A stretch of 64,000 nucleotides of DNA from Patescibacteria group bacterium (GTDB lineage: Bacteria; Patescibacteriota; Patescibacteriia; 2-12-FULL-60-25), in contig JAVHLR010000001.1 in assembly GCA_031082005.1 (NCBI GenBank), positions 253,251 to 317,250 on the forward strand. Direction: 5' to 3'. The translations under genes were made by a program, and so were the position numbers. This document shows, piece after piece, positions 34,125-41,032 of this stretch (its first letter is position 1; each line of letters starts with the position of its first letter). The notes under the pieces were generated by a model that saw nothing but the letters and a program-made list of their open reading frames with translations, searched no databases and was not told the origin of the DNA.

Positions 34125-34670
34125 TCATTTGCTCCAGGGATGCTTTTCCCTGCCTTCTTTCAGCGCCTCTGCATACCAGAACAGCTCTTTTAAGAACGTT
34201 TCGAGACGTGGGAGAAAAAGTTCCGGGTTTTTCAGCTCGCCTTTATCGTTCAATAATTCCCAGACCATGGGGAAATACAGGGCTTCACGAATCGGTACCA
34301 TCCTCAACTCGATCATCACTTGCCGCAGCTGTTCGACCGCCCTGGAACCGCCGGAATAGCCGCCGGCTCCTACGAATCCGACTGGTTTGTAGTTATATTC
34401 GATCGTGAGGGCGTCTATCATCTCTTTGAGTTGCCCCGGATATCCGTGGTTGTATTCCGGCGCCACGACAATCAACCCGTCCGCACTCTCCATGATCGAC
34501 TTCCACGGTTCGGGGTGTTTGCGTTCCAGCGGTTCCCTGTCCCGATATGGCTCTGACGTCACATATTCGCTCTCGATGCCGCGTTTCAACAGTTCGGCGT
34601 GTACGAATTTCGCCACAGCTTCGCTTTTTCGTCCTTCTCGCATCGAACCGTATAAGACAGGGATTCTCAT
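34125..34670 (-). CDS. NADPH-dependent FMN reductase
   Basis: A flavodoxin-fold reductase of 181 residues. The start at 34670 gives MRIPVLYGSMREGRKSEAV, the usual N-terminal strand and phosphate-binding loop (GSxREGR). Residues 75-90 read DGLIVVAPEYNHGYPGQLKE, the flavin/isoalloxazine loop, and GAGGYSGGSRAVEQLR follows near residue 110. The family reduces FMN, quinones or azo compounds. Its partner is unknown. The two in-frame codons further upstream (to 34688) add only six residues. Confidence 0.92.
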   Translation of the reverse strand: MRIPVLYGSMREGRKSEAVAKFVHAELLKRGIESEYVTSEPYRDREPLERKHPEPWKSIMESADGLIVVAPEYNHGYPGQLKEMIDALTIEYNYKPVGFVGAGGYSGGSRAVEQLRQVMIELRMVPIREALYFPMVWELLNDKGELKNPELFLPRLETFLKELFWYAEALKEGREKHPWSK

Positions 34671-34784
34671 AAGATCAATAATTAACATTTAGTATTCAGC
34701 ATTTAGGATATAGGTAATCAGGGCAGTTGTCATCAACACCTTGACCGTCAGGGGAATCCAAGGCAATATTCCAGCACAAATTAA

Positions 34785-34871
34785 GGGCGAGTGGCGGAAC
34801 TGGTAGACGCACTGGCTTCAGGAGCCAGCGATCGCAAGGTCATGAGAGTTCGAGTCTCTCCTCGCCCACCA
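34785..34871 (+). tRNA. tRNA-Leu (CAG)
   Basis: The acceptor GGGCGAG pairs with CTCGCCC, followed by A and an encoded CCA. The anticodon loop TTCAGGA gives CAG, and a long variable arm marks a class II tRNA. Length is 87 nt. Confidence 0.95.
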
Positions 34872-34879
34872 TGCAAAAA

Positions 34880-34906
34880 TCAGCTTAACGGCTGGTTTTT
34901 TGCTGT
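34880..34906 (+). terminator. Terminator after tRNA-Leu
   Basis: The short stem CAGC/GCTG extended by AATCAGC...GCTGGTT is followed by TTTTTT. Confidence 0.65.
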
Positions 34907-34913
34907 CGTTTTC

Positions 34914-34942
34914 TTGACACCTCACTTGTTTTCCTTTAAGAC
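34914..34942 (+). promoter_or_regulatory. Promoter of the 34978-35588 cassette pair
   Basis: TTGACA, 17 bp, TAAGAC. The -10 lies 35 nt before the ATG at 34978, and the promoter begins directly after the tRNA-Leu terminator. Confidence 0.75.
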
Positions 34943-34977
34943 AACCCCGTTCGCAGCCCTTTACAGGAGTGGATGAC

Positions 34978-35568
34978 ATGCACCGAAACGCCGTTTTCAC
35001 CGTGCTTCTCAAGGACCGCCAGCTCTCCGATGCCGATTGGCGCAAAATCCTTTCCGTCCGCCAGAACATGATCAGTTGGGTGTACGAGGAGGTTGACCTG
35101 CCTGTCATCTGGGATACGCCCATGCTCGTCACGCGCAACCGCGAAACGCTCCGGGACTGCTGTGAAGCGCACGGCATCAATCTGAACGCGCATCTCGCCG
35201 AAATCCCGGGACAGCGCGGCTTCTTCCGCGCCGCCAGGCTGCGTGAGAAGGGGTTGAACGATTACTGTCTGTGCGCCGTCGGTCTGGATGCGGATGGCAG
35301 GTGGTGCGCTTTCGAGCTCGGGATCGCTGATGCCGGCGGGTATGCGATCGGCCGCAGCCGTTCGCTCCCTGTGTCTTCGCCCAGCGACATCGTCAAGCGC
35401 TACGCGTACACGTACCTCTCCCTGTTCAAGCTCCAGACCGAGGTCGTCAGGCTGGCGCTCAAGCAGCAGCGGGAACGCGTCGCGAAGATCAGGGCCTTGC
35501 ACGGCCGCGTCTGTGCCGAGTCCGATCTCATCCAGCATCTGCGCAACATGGAAGAAGGCGAAGCCTGA
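34978..35568 (+). CDS. Cassette-type protein of unknown function, paralog A
   Basis: I use the ATG at 34978 because AGGAG lies 8 nt before it. The in-frame ATG at 34969 would be only 2 nt from that site. The 196 residues have a helical start (LLKDRQLSDADWRKILSVRQ), a beta middle (YCLCAVGLDADGRWCAFELG), and a C-terminal coiled helix (ALKQQRERVAKIRALHGRVC). The order and several residues match the next gene, so the two are diverged tandem copies. No family is recognised. It lies right after tRNA-Leu. Confidence 0.75.
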   Translation: MHRNAVFTVLLKDRQLSDADWRKILSVRQNMISWVYEEVDLPVIWDTPMLVTRNRETLRDCCEAHGINLNAHLAEIPGQRGFFRAARLREKGLNDYCLCAVGLDADGRWCAFELGIADAGGYAIGRSRSLPVSSPSDIVKRYAYTYLSLFKLQTEVVRLALKQQRERVAKIRALHGRVCAESDLIQHLRNMEEGEA

Positions 35569-35587
35569 ATCGGCTAGGAGGCGAATC

Positions 35588-36166
35588 ATGGCCGAAGAAC
35601 GATTCCTCGAGACCGTCCTGCGCACCGAGCGCCTGACCGAACGCGAGTGGCTTGCTCTCATCGAAGAGAGACGACTCGACGTTGGATCCTGGATACCGCA
35701 GATCTCATCCGTGAAGCTTTCGACTTTTCCTTGCATCGACAGACGAGCCGAGGGCCGCGGATTCATTCCCGTGGACACCAAGGCTTTCCCGAATCGCGAG
35801 CACCTGAATGTCCGCGGCATCTTCGAACGCAAGCCACCGCGCAGTACGAGTGATGATTGGTCCTTCTACATCATCGGTTTCCTGGCGAATTACTCGTGGA
35901 TCTTGGCGAGCGTCCAGATACACGCAAGCTCTGAAGGCGTAGAGCGTGTCGATATGGCGAAGCTCGAGGTAGCGGCTCCAGCGCACATCGTCGAGCTGAC
36001 GAAGATGAGCTATGGCGATCTGTGGTTCATGCTCGGTCATGCCGTCGAGGACCTCGCCAAGAAGCGTCGCGAAGAGCTCGAGCGCCTCACTGCTCTCGAA
36101 CAACGCGTCAAGCTCCAGAACCAGATGGTCGTCGCCATCGAGACCGACCGCAAGGTCATGGGCTGA
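35588..36166 (+). CDS. Cassette-type protein of unknown function, paralog B
   Basis: The ATG at 35588 follows AGGAGG by 7 nt and is 19 nt past the stop of paralog A, so both are on one mRNA. A longer in-frame opening from 35288 overlaps paralog A in another frame and is spurious. The 192 residues repeat the layout of paralog A: LRTERLTEREWLALIEERRL at the start, a beta middle with WSFYIIGFLANYSWILASV, and a final helix (DLAKKRREELERLTALEQRV). Function is unknown. Confidence 0.75.
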   Translation: MAEERFLETVLRTERLTEREWLALIEERRLDVGSWIPQISSVKLSTFPCIDRRAEGRGFIPVDTKAFPNREHLNVRGIFERKPPRSTSDDWSFYIIGFLANYSWILASVQIHASSEGVERVDMAKLEVAAPAHIVELTKMSYGDLWFMLGHAVEDLAKKRREELERLTALEQRVKLQNQMVVAIETDRKVMG

Positions 36167-36176
36167 CGCCCGCTTA

Positions 36177-36214
36177 ACCCCGAACCTTCCTGGTCCGGGG
36201 CTTCTGCTTTTTAT
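36177..36214 (+). terminator. Terminator after the 35588 gene
   Basis: CCCCG pairs with CGGGG around AACC/GGTC, followed by CTTCTGCTTTTT. Confidence 0.65.
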
Positions 36215-36235
36215 GAAAGGTGCTAATATCTCCGC

Positions 36236-36952
36236 ATGGTCGGATTCACCGTCATCATCCCGGCTTTGGACGAGGAAAAACGTATCGCGAATGCCATAGA
36301 AGAAACATCGCGCGTCTTTTCGCTGTTCGGAAAAACCTTTGAGATCATCATCGTGGATGACGGTTCGACGGATAAGACGGCAGATGTCGTCGAAAGTATC
36401 GTTGTGGCACAGCGTGTTGCGCCCCTACGATTGATTTCGCACGACCGCAACAAAGGCAAAGGCGCAGCCATCAAGACCGGCGCCGCAGCCGCGCGAGGAG
36501 AATGGATTCTGTTTCTCGATAGCGACCTTGCGACTCATCCGTCAGAATTCGAAAAATTCCTGCCTTATCTTTCTGATTATGATGTCCTCATCGCATCGCG
36601 ACGCGTCGCTGGAGCGAAAATCGCCGAACGCCAACCTCTCTATCGCACCTGGCTTGGCCGCCTGTTCAATCTCTGCGTCAGACTGTATTTCGGTTTGCCA
36701 TACCATGACACGCAGTGCGGGTTCAAAGCGTTCAGACGCAACGCGATTCCGCTTGTCACGTGCCTGGAGACTGATGGTTGGGCTTTTGATGTCGAATTAT
36801 TGCACCGCGCTCGATTGTCCAATCTGCGTGTCAAAGAGATTCCCGTCGTATGGCGCCATGGTACTGAAAGTCGCGTACGTCTTAAGCACTTTTGGACGAT
36901 TGCCGGGGATTTGAGGCGAATCAAGAGACGCTTTTCTTCATCGCATTTTTGA
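36236..36952 (+). CDS. Glycosyltransferase family 2 (polyprenyl-phosphate sugar transferase type)
   Basis: A GT-A fold enzyme of 238 residues. It begins TVIIPALDEEKRIANAI, followed by the donor-site strand IIIVDDGSTDKTADV near residue 40. GKGAAIKTGAAAARGEWILF and DSDLATHP near residue 95 carry the metal-binding motif, and the acceptor region contains DTQCGFKAFRR. The pattern matches dolichyl/undecaprenyl-phosphate glucosyl or mannosyl transferases (DPM1/Alg5 type). No C-terminal membrane spans are present. TAATAT lies 6 nt before the ATG, so the message may be leaderless. Confidence 0.92.
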   Translation: MVGFTVIIPALDEEKRIANAIEETSRVFSLFGKTFEIIIVDDGSTDKTADVVESIVVAQRVAPLRLISHDRNKGKGAAIKTGAAAARGEWILFLDSDLATHPSEFEKFLPYLSDYDVLIASRRVAGAKIAERQPLYRTWLGRLFNLCVRLYFGLPYHDTQCGFKAFRRNAIPLVTCLETDGWAFDVELLHRARLSNLRVKEIPVVWRHGTESRVRLKHFWTIAGDLRRIKRRFSSSHF

Positions 36953-36969
36953 TCGGCTGCGTTCAGTGA

Positions 36970-37848
36970 CTATTCAGCGTACTCATCCGCTAAGATATCT
37001 TCGATCAAGGTAAAAGGTATCACGACTTCCTGCGGACCTTCCGCATAAGACGCGACCTGGTATGGCGGGAACAATATGTTCAGGCCTTCACGCGTGAGTC
37101 GGAAGAACTGGAAATTCTTGACGTCCATCCCAGCGCCATTGCTTATCCAACTGGTGTCCGAAACATCTCGCTTGTTCAGCTCGGCAATGGAATATTCAGA
37201 AATGATTTTCAAGTATTCGGTGTGTGGTTTGAACAAATCCTCCAGTTCGAGAAAAATATTCCTTTCGACATCAAAGACATACGATCTGTAGACCGTGAAA
37301 GGATGGGCTCCGCCGGTATACTCGCCGCCTTCGATCAAGATGTTGAGCAGCTGTCCGAACGGTTCGATGCTGTAGGTCTCTTCCAAGAACCCGCGTCCCG
37401 GTGCTTGGCTGAAATCAGCATCGGGGTCGGAAAAGTACTCGATGAACGCCGTTACGCTGGTCGTAGCGTCGTAGGACATCTTATCGTTGAAGAGTTGTTG
37501 GGCCGCCGTGTCCGCATATCCGGAAAGTTGCGGATAGTTGGCTTCAAGATCGTAGAAGCGCGTATTTTCTTTTATGGATTTTTTCTTTATCAGCTCCGCT
37601 ACTGCGTTCGCCGGGCCGACTTTCAAGGCTTGTTGCGTGTTGGTGGCCGCCTCTGTCGGTTCGTCGGGCTCTGTGCCTGCTGTTTGTAGCTGTTCGCCGA
37701 CTGGCCCAGTGGCAGGGGGAGGGGTCGATACGATCGTCGTCTGTCCTTCCGAGATGATTCCGCTGAACTTCCAGAGCATGAATAGACCGACTGCGACCAG
37801 CGCCGTTGTGCCAAGGGCTAATAGGGCCAGCACGTGTCGATTTTTCAT
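36970..37848 (-). CDS. Anchored extracellular protein with DUF4163/DUF3298 domains
   Basis: The 292 residues begin with a membrane anchor (about 6-30). A Pro/Thr-rich linker (30-75) follows, then the DUF4163-like part (90-150) and a DUF3298 domain. The DUF3298 domain is marked by EGGEYTGGAHPFTVYRSYVF and ends LNILFPPYQVASYAEGPQEV. The same pair occurs in RsiV anti-sigma factors and PdaC deacetylases, where it binds cell-wall ligands such as lysozyme. No catalytic or anti-sigma domain is fused here, so it may be a stand-alone ligand-binding protein. Confidence 0.85.
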   Translation of the reverse strand: MKNRHVLALLALGTTALVAVGLFMLWKFSGIISEGQTTIVSTPPPATGPVGEQLQTAGTEPDEPTEAATNTQQALKVGPANAVAELIKKKSIKENTRFYDLEANYPQLSGYADTAAQQLFNDKMSYDATTSVTAFIEYFSDPDADFSQAPGRGFLEETYSIEPFGQLLNILIEGGEYTGGAHPFTVYRSYVFDVERNIFLELEDLFKPHTEYLKIISEYSIAELNKRDVSDTSWISNGAGMDVKNFQFFRLTREGLNILFPPYQVASYAEGPQEVVIPFTLIEDILADEYAE

Positions 37849-37883
37849 ATGGCCAAATAGTAGCCCGGCTTCGTGAATAAAAC

Positions 37884-37916
37884 AAAAACCCGCTGCACGG
37901 TCTGGCGCTGCGGGAT
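37884..37916 (-). terminator. Terminator of the secG-peptide-binding protein operon
   Basis: On the minus strand CCCGCAGC...GCAGCGGG is followed by TTTTTGTTTT. Confidence 0.8.
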
Positions 37917-37930
37917 TCGCATCCTATAGG

Positions 37931-39769
37931 TTATTTCCAGCCCCAGCCTGTCTTGATGTACCAATCCGAGATTCTGTTGAATCGATCCGATGGATCGGCG
38001 ATGACATATCCCTCTGATACGCCTTTTATCTTGTTCGAGATGAGATAGTGCTGAATCGGGCGCGTCAGGAATAGCGCAGGCAAGGCGTTCTGGATCGCCT
38101 GCGACAACTTATCGCGGTTTTCGGTCAGCGCAGCGGTCGTGCTTGCCTGTCTGACATTCTCCAACGCCGTATCCACGCCCTTATCGCTCAACGCCGAGAT
38201 GTTCAAGCCGCGGGTAGAGATTTCGCCGCTCCACCAGAACGGAAACATGTCCTGATCTGCGCCGAGGAAAAGATTCAGCAAGACGACCTGTGCACTACGT
38301 TCGCGCGTCGCACGGCGCATGACTTCGTCGATCGGTACCGCCTCGATGCTCACCTTGGCGCCGATCAGCGACCATTGGCGTTTCAAGGTTTCAGCGAGTT
38401 TGAGCAGATCCGGATTGTCGGGTGTCAGGATATTCAGCTCGAACTGGGTGCTGCTGGCGGTGTTATTCTTGTCCGCTTTCGCCCGTACATTCTCTCCTTC
38501 CTTCAACGCCCAGCCGGACTGTGTGAGCAGCGTCCTGGCTTTTTCTAGATCTTGCGTCAGAGGAGTGCCTGTCGACATTCCCATGAACGGGAAGGGCGTT
38601 TCCACTTGCGCCGCGGATCCATTCAAAGCATCGACGATATCCTGCTTGTTCACCGCAAGGCCTAAAGCGGTGCGTACCTCCTTGGATGAGAGGATGGAAT
38701 CCTTCAGGTTGAAGAAGGCCACCGTTTCCTGCGGAAGCTCAAGTCTGACATCAAGGAGCCTCCCCGAACTCTTGTTTTTCGCCGCGTCCGTGGCGTTGAC
38801 GAACGGCATGCCTTCGACCAATCCGGAGCGCAGGGCGTCCAAAGCCTGGATTTGGTCAGGATAGTATTGCATGACCAGCGTCTGGATATGTGGTTTCTCG
38901 CCGTAGTACTCGTCGAAGGCTTCCAGGGAATACGAATAGATGTTGCCGATGCTGTCGCGTCTGAATGATTTGACTTTATATGGTCCGGATCCGATCGGCT
39001 TCAGGTTCAGGTCGGATATATGGGCGGCGCTCGCCGGCATCTCTTGCCAGAGGTGCGCAGGTACTATCCCCAGGGTCAGCTTATTCAGGATCAGCGCGTC
39101 CGGCTTATCCATCTCGAAAACTACGGTATAGTCGTCCGCGATGGATATCTTAAGGTTGCGATAGAGCGGCTGCAACGGACTGATCCGCGCCGCATCCTGC
39201 ACCGCCTCGTAAGTATATTGGACGTCGCTCGCTATAAGTTCGGCGCCGTCATGGAAACGGACACCCTGGCGCAATTTCACGGTCAGTGTCTTTCCGTCCT
39301 CCGACAGTTCGTGTGATTCTGCGATGTCAGGGACCGTGGTCAAGCCATCCATCTTGTATAGGCCGGAAAAGATCAATTTCGTCAGGTCCTTGTCTGCGTC
39401 GTTGGCTAAAGCATCGAAAGGATTGATGTATTTCGGCTGACCGATCACGGCTTCGGTGTATGTACCTCCGATTGCCGGCCGCTGCCCCAGATGCGAACGC
39501 AACCAAAAAACACCGCCTGTCCCCAATGAAAGGATCAGCAGTGCGGTGGCCCACAGGAGCACGCGTTTTTCGTTGTGCGGAATCACGCGCAGCGCATAAC
39601 GCAATTGTCGATAGCGCGGGATCTTCTCCGGTGCCGTGACGCTGACTACGAGCGCATGGTCTGCCCCCATCTCCGGACTCTTCTCTTCGGTCTTGTTCCA
39701 ACGCGTAAACCAACCTAACGCCCGACCAGACCGGCTTTTGATACGGTTGATGAGACCCGAAGGTTTCAT
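37931..39769 (-). CDS. Peptide ABC transporter substrate-binding protein (OppA/DppA family) with N-terminal anchor
   Basis: The 612 residues hold a family 5 solute-binding domain from about residue 100: GGTYTEAVIGQPKYINPFDA at the start, then LTVKLRQGVRFHDGAELIAS near residue 165, the family signature. Instead of a signal peptide or lipobox there are about 70 charged cytoplasmic residues and then one span (about 70-90, ending WLRSHLGQ), so the protein stays membrane-anchored. It starts 6 bp past secG and is co-transcribed. No permease or ATPase gene is nearby, so its transport partners must be elsewhere or it works alone. Confidence 0.9.
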   Translation of the reverse strand: MKPSGLINRIKSRSGRALGWFTRWNKTEEKSPEMGADHALVVSVTAPEKIPRYRQLRYALRVIPHNEKRVLLWATALLILSLGTGGVFWLRSHLGQRPAIGGTYTEAVIGQPKYINPFDALANDADKDLTKLIFSGLYKMDGLTTVPDIAESHELSEDGKTLTVKLRQGVRFHDGAELIASDVQYTYEAVQDAARISPLQPLYRNLKISIADDYTVVFEMDKPDALILNKLTLGIVPAHLWQEMPASAAHISDLNLKPIGSGPYKVKSFRRDSIGNIYSYSLEAFDEYYGEKPHIQTLVMQYYPDQIQALDALRSGLVEGMPFVNATDAAKNKSSGRLLDVRLELPQETVAFFNLKDSILSSKEVRTALGLAVNKQDIVDALNGSAAQVETPFPFMGMSTGTPLTQDLEKARTLLTQSGWALKEGENVRAKADKNNTASSTQFELNILTPDNPDLLKLAETLKRQWSLIGAKVSIEAVPIDEVMRRATRERSAQVVLLNLFLGADQDMFPFWWSGEISTRGLNISALSDKGVDTALENVRQASTTAALTENRDKLSQAIQNALPALFLTRPIQHYLISNKIKGVSEGYVIADPSDRFNRISDWYIKTGWGWK

Positions 39770-39775
39770 GCTGGA

Positions 39776-39994
39776 TTAGAGGACGATGTTAAGGACGGCC
39801 GTCACGAAGAACAGCACCGACAGCACGATGGTGGCGTAGAACAAAGATTTCTCGATTCCTCGTTTGGTGCGGAAAACATCGCTAGCTCCGCCGAAGGCCG
39901 CGCCCAGGCCGGTACCGCGCTGCTGCAGCAGGATTGCCGCTATCAGGAGTATCGATATGACTATTTGTATTACGGACAGCAGGATATCACGCAT
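39776..39994 (-). CDS. secG: Preprotein translocase subunit SecG
   Basis: SecG is an accessory membrane subunit of the SecYEG channel. The 72 residues have two spans (about 5-23 and 49-70) joined by the conserved loop LLQQRGTGLGAAFGG followed by FRTKRGIEKSL. This is the usual length. The peptide-binding protein gene follows by 6 bp. The ATG is preceded by cttaaat without a Shine-Dalgarno sequence. Confidence 0.93.
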   Translation of the reverse strand: MRDILLSVIQIVISILLIAAILLQQRGTGLGAAFGGASDVFRTKRGIEKSLFYATIVLSVLFFVTAVLNIVL

Positions 39995-40101
39995 ATTTAA
40001 GTGCTTGGAGGTTAGCTTGTTGTGCTGACTTAGTCAATCCCGCGGGTCATTTCCAAAGGCCTGTGGGCACGCTGTACGGTGTGTTAATATACGGTAAACA
40101 T

Positions 40102-40860
40102 ATGGATGGAAATCGTCCCTGGTATCGTCGACCTCTGCCCCTCATCGGCCTGATTTTGGGGCTTGTCTTGGTTTCGGCTCTCGGTTATGTGGGCTATAAC
40201 GTAGCCAAGTACATGTCCCTCATAAAAAGCGGTAAGTTGCCGCGCGGATTGAGCCTTCAGCAGATGACATATTATTCGGATGCGCAGGACATCTTCTCCA
40301 AGATGAAGCCCTCGTCCGAACTGATCGCCCTGGTCGAGTCTGGGGACAACCCGACGCTGGGCAATCCTAAAGCCAAGGTCAGGATCGTGGAGTTCGTCGA
40401 TTACGACTGCTCGTTCTGTCAGCGCACCGCTCCGGCCGTGCGTGAATTCATGCGCAAGCATCCGGACGACGCATATCTCATCTTGCGCGATTTCCCCATC
40501 GTGGAATTGCACACTACGGCTAAGGACGCGGCGGTTGCGGCAAGATGCGCCTTCGCCCAAAGCCGCGAGAAATATTGGGTCTTTCACGACATGCTGTACG
40601 AGAACCTCTCTGCGCGGTCTCCCGAAGCCTACTCGCTTATGGCGCGTCGTGCGGGTCTGGACATGCAGGAATTCAACCAGTGCGTCGAGGCCAAGCGCAC
40701 GTTGCCTGAAATCGATAAGTCGTATTCCCACGTGATCCAAGCCGGCGGTCGGGGGACGCCCACTTTCTTTTTCAACGGACGCAGGGTCGATGGCGCGATG
40801 GATGCGGATCATCTGGAAGCCGTATTCCTGGCCGCTTCCCAACTTGTGCAGGAGAATTAA
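40102..40860 (+). CDS. DsbA-like thiol-disulfide oxidoreductase, membrane-anchored
   Basis: A 252-residue protein with one N-terminal span (about 10-32). Its thioredoxin/DsbA fold has the redox pair CSFC in VDYDCSFCQRTAPAVREFM near residue 97, then a helical insert and the cis-Pro loop RGTPTFFFNGR near residue 220. This DSBA_2/BdbD-type family introduces or reshuffles disulfides outside the cytoplasm. The start at 40102 is the first ATG; the GTG at 40063 is unlikely. Its probable clients include the Cys-paired surface protein at 14410 and the Cys-rich protease at 53351. A VKOR-like fragment lies at 52982. Confidence 0.92.
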   Translation: MDGNRPWYRRPLPLIGLILGLVLVSALGYVGYNVAKYMSLIKSGKLPRGLSLQQMTYYSDAQDIFSKMKPSSELIALVESGDNPTLGNPKAKVRIVEFVDYDCSFCQRTAPAVREFMRKHPDDAYLILRDFPIVELHTTAKDAAVAARCAFAQSREKYWVFHDMLYENLSARSPEAYSLMARRAGLDMQEFNQCVEAKRTLPEIDKSYSHVIQAGGRGTPTFFFNGRRVDGAMDADHLEAVFLAASQLVQEN

Positions 40861-40892
40861 ACCTAGGTTTTACACCGCGGATTGCGCCTGAA

Positions 40893-40928
40893 AGCGCTCT
40901 GGGACGATGCAACAGGGCGCTTTTTTCG
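40893..40928 (+). terminator. Terminator after the DsbA-like gene
   Basis: AGCGCTCTG...CAGGGCGCT is followed by TTTTTTCG. Confidence 0.75.
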
Positions 40929-40979
40929 TCTGACGATCGATTTGTAAAGCGGGTGATTTTTTTTCTTCGGGTTGCAGGC

Positions 40980-41008
40980 TTGCCAGGTGGGAAAAAAAGT
41001 GGTAGTCT
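40980..41008 (+). promoter_or_regulatory. Promoter of uvrA
   Basis: TTGCCA, 17 bp, TAGTCT. The -10 is 24 nt before the ATG, and the leader has no Shine-Dalgarno sequence. No LexA box is evident. Confidence 0.6.
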
Positions 41009-41032
41009 CAGCGGCATCCATTTATCACACCC

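Noticed and set aside
40084-40842. 252-codon ORF antisense to the DsbA-like gene
   Set aside because: The plus strand carries the CxxC and cis-Pro motifs; the antisense frame has no family features.
40893-41032. Riboswitch between the DsbA-like gene and uvrA
   Set aside because: Only a simple terminator and a promoter were found; no conserved aptamer pattern was recognised.
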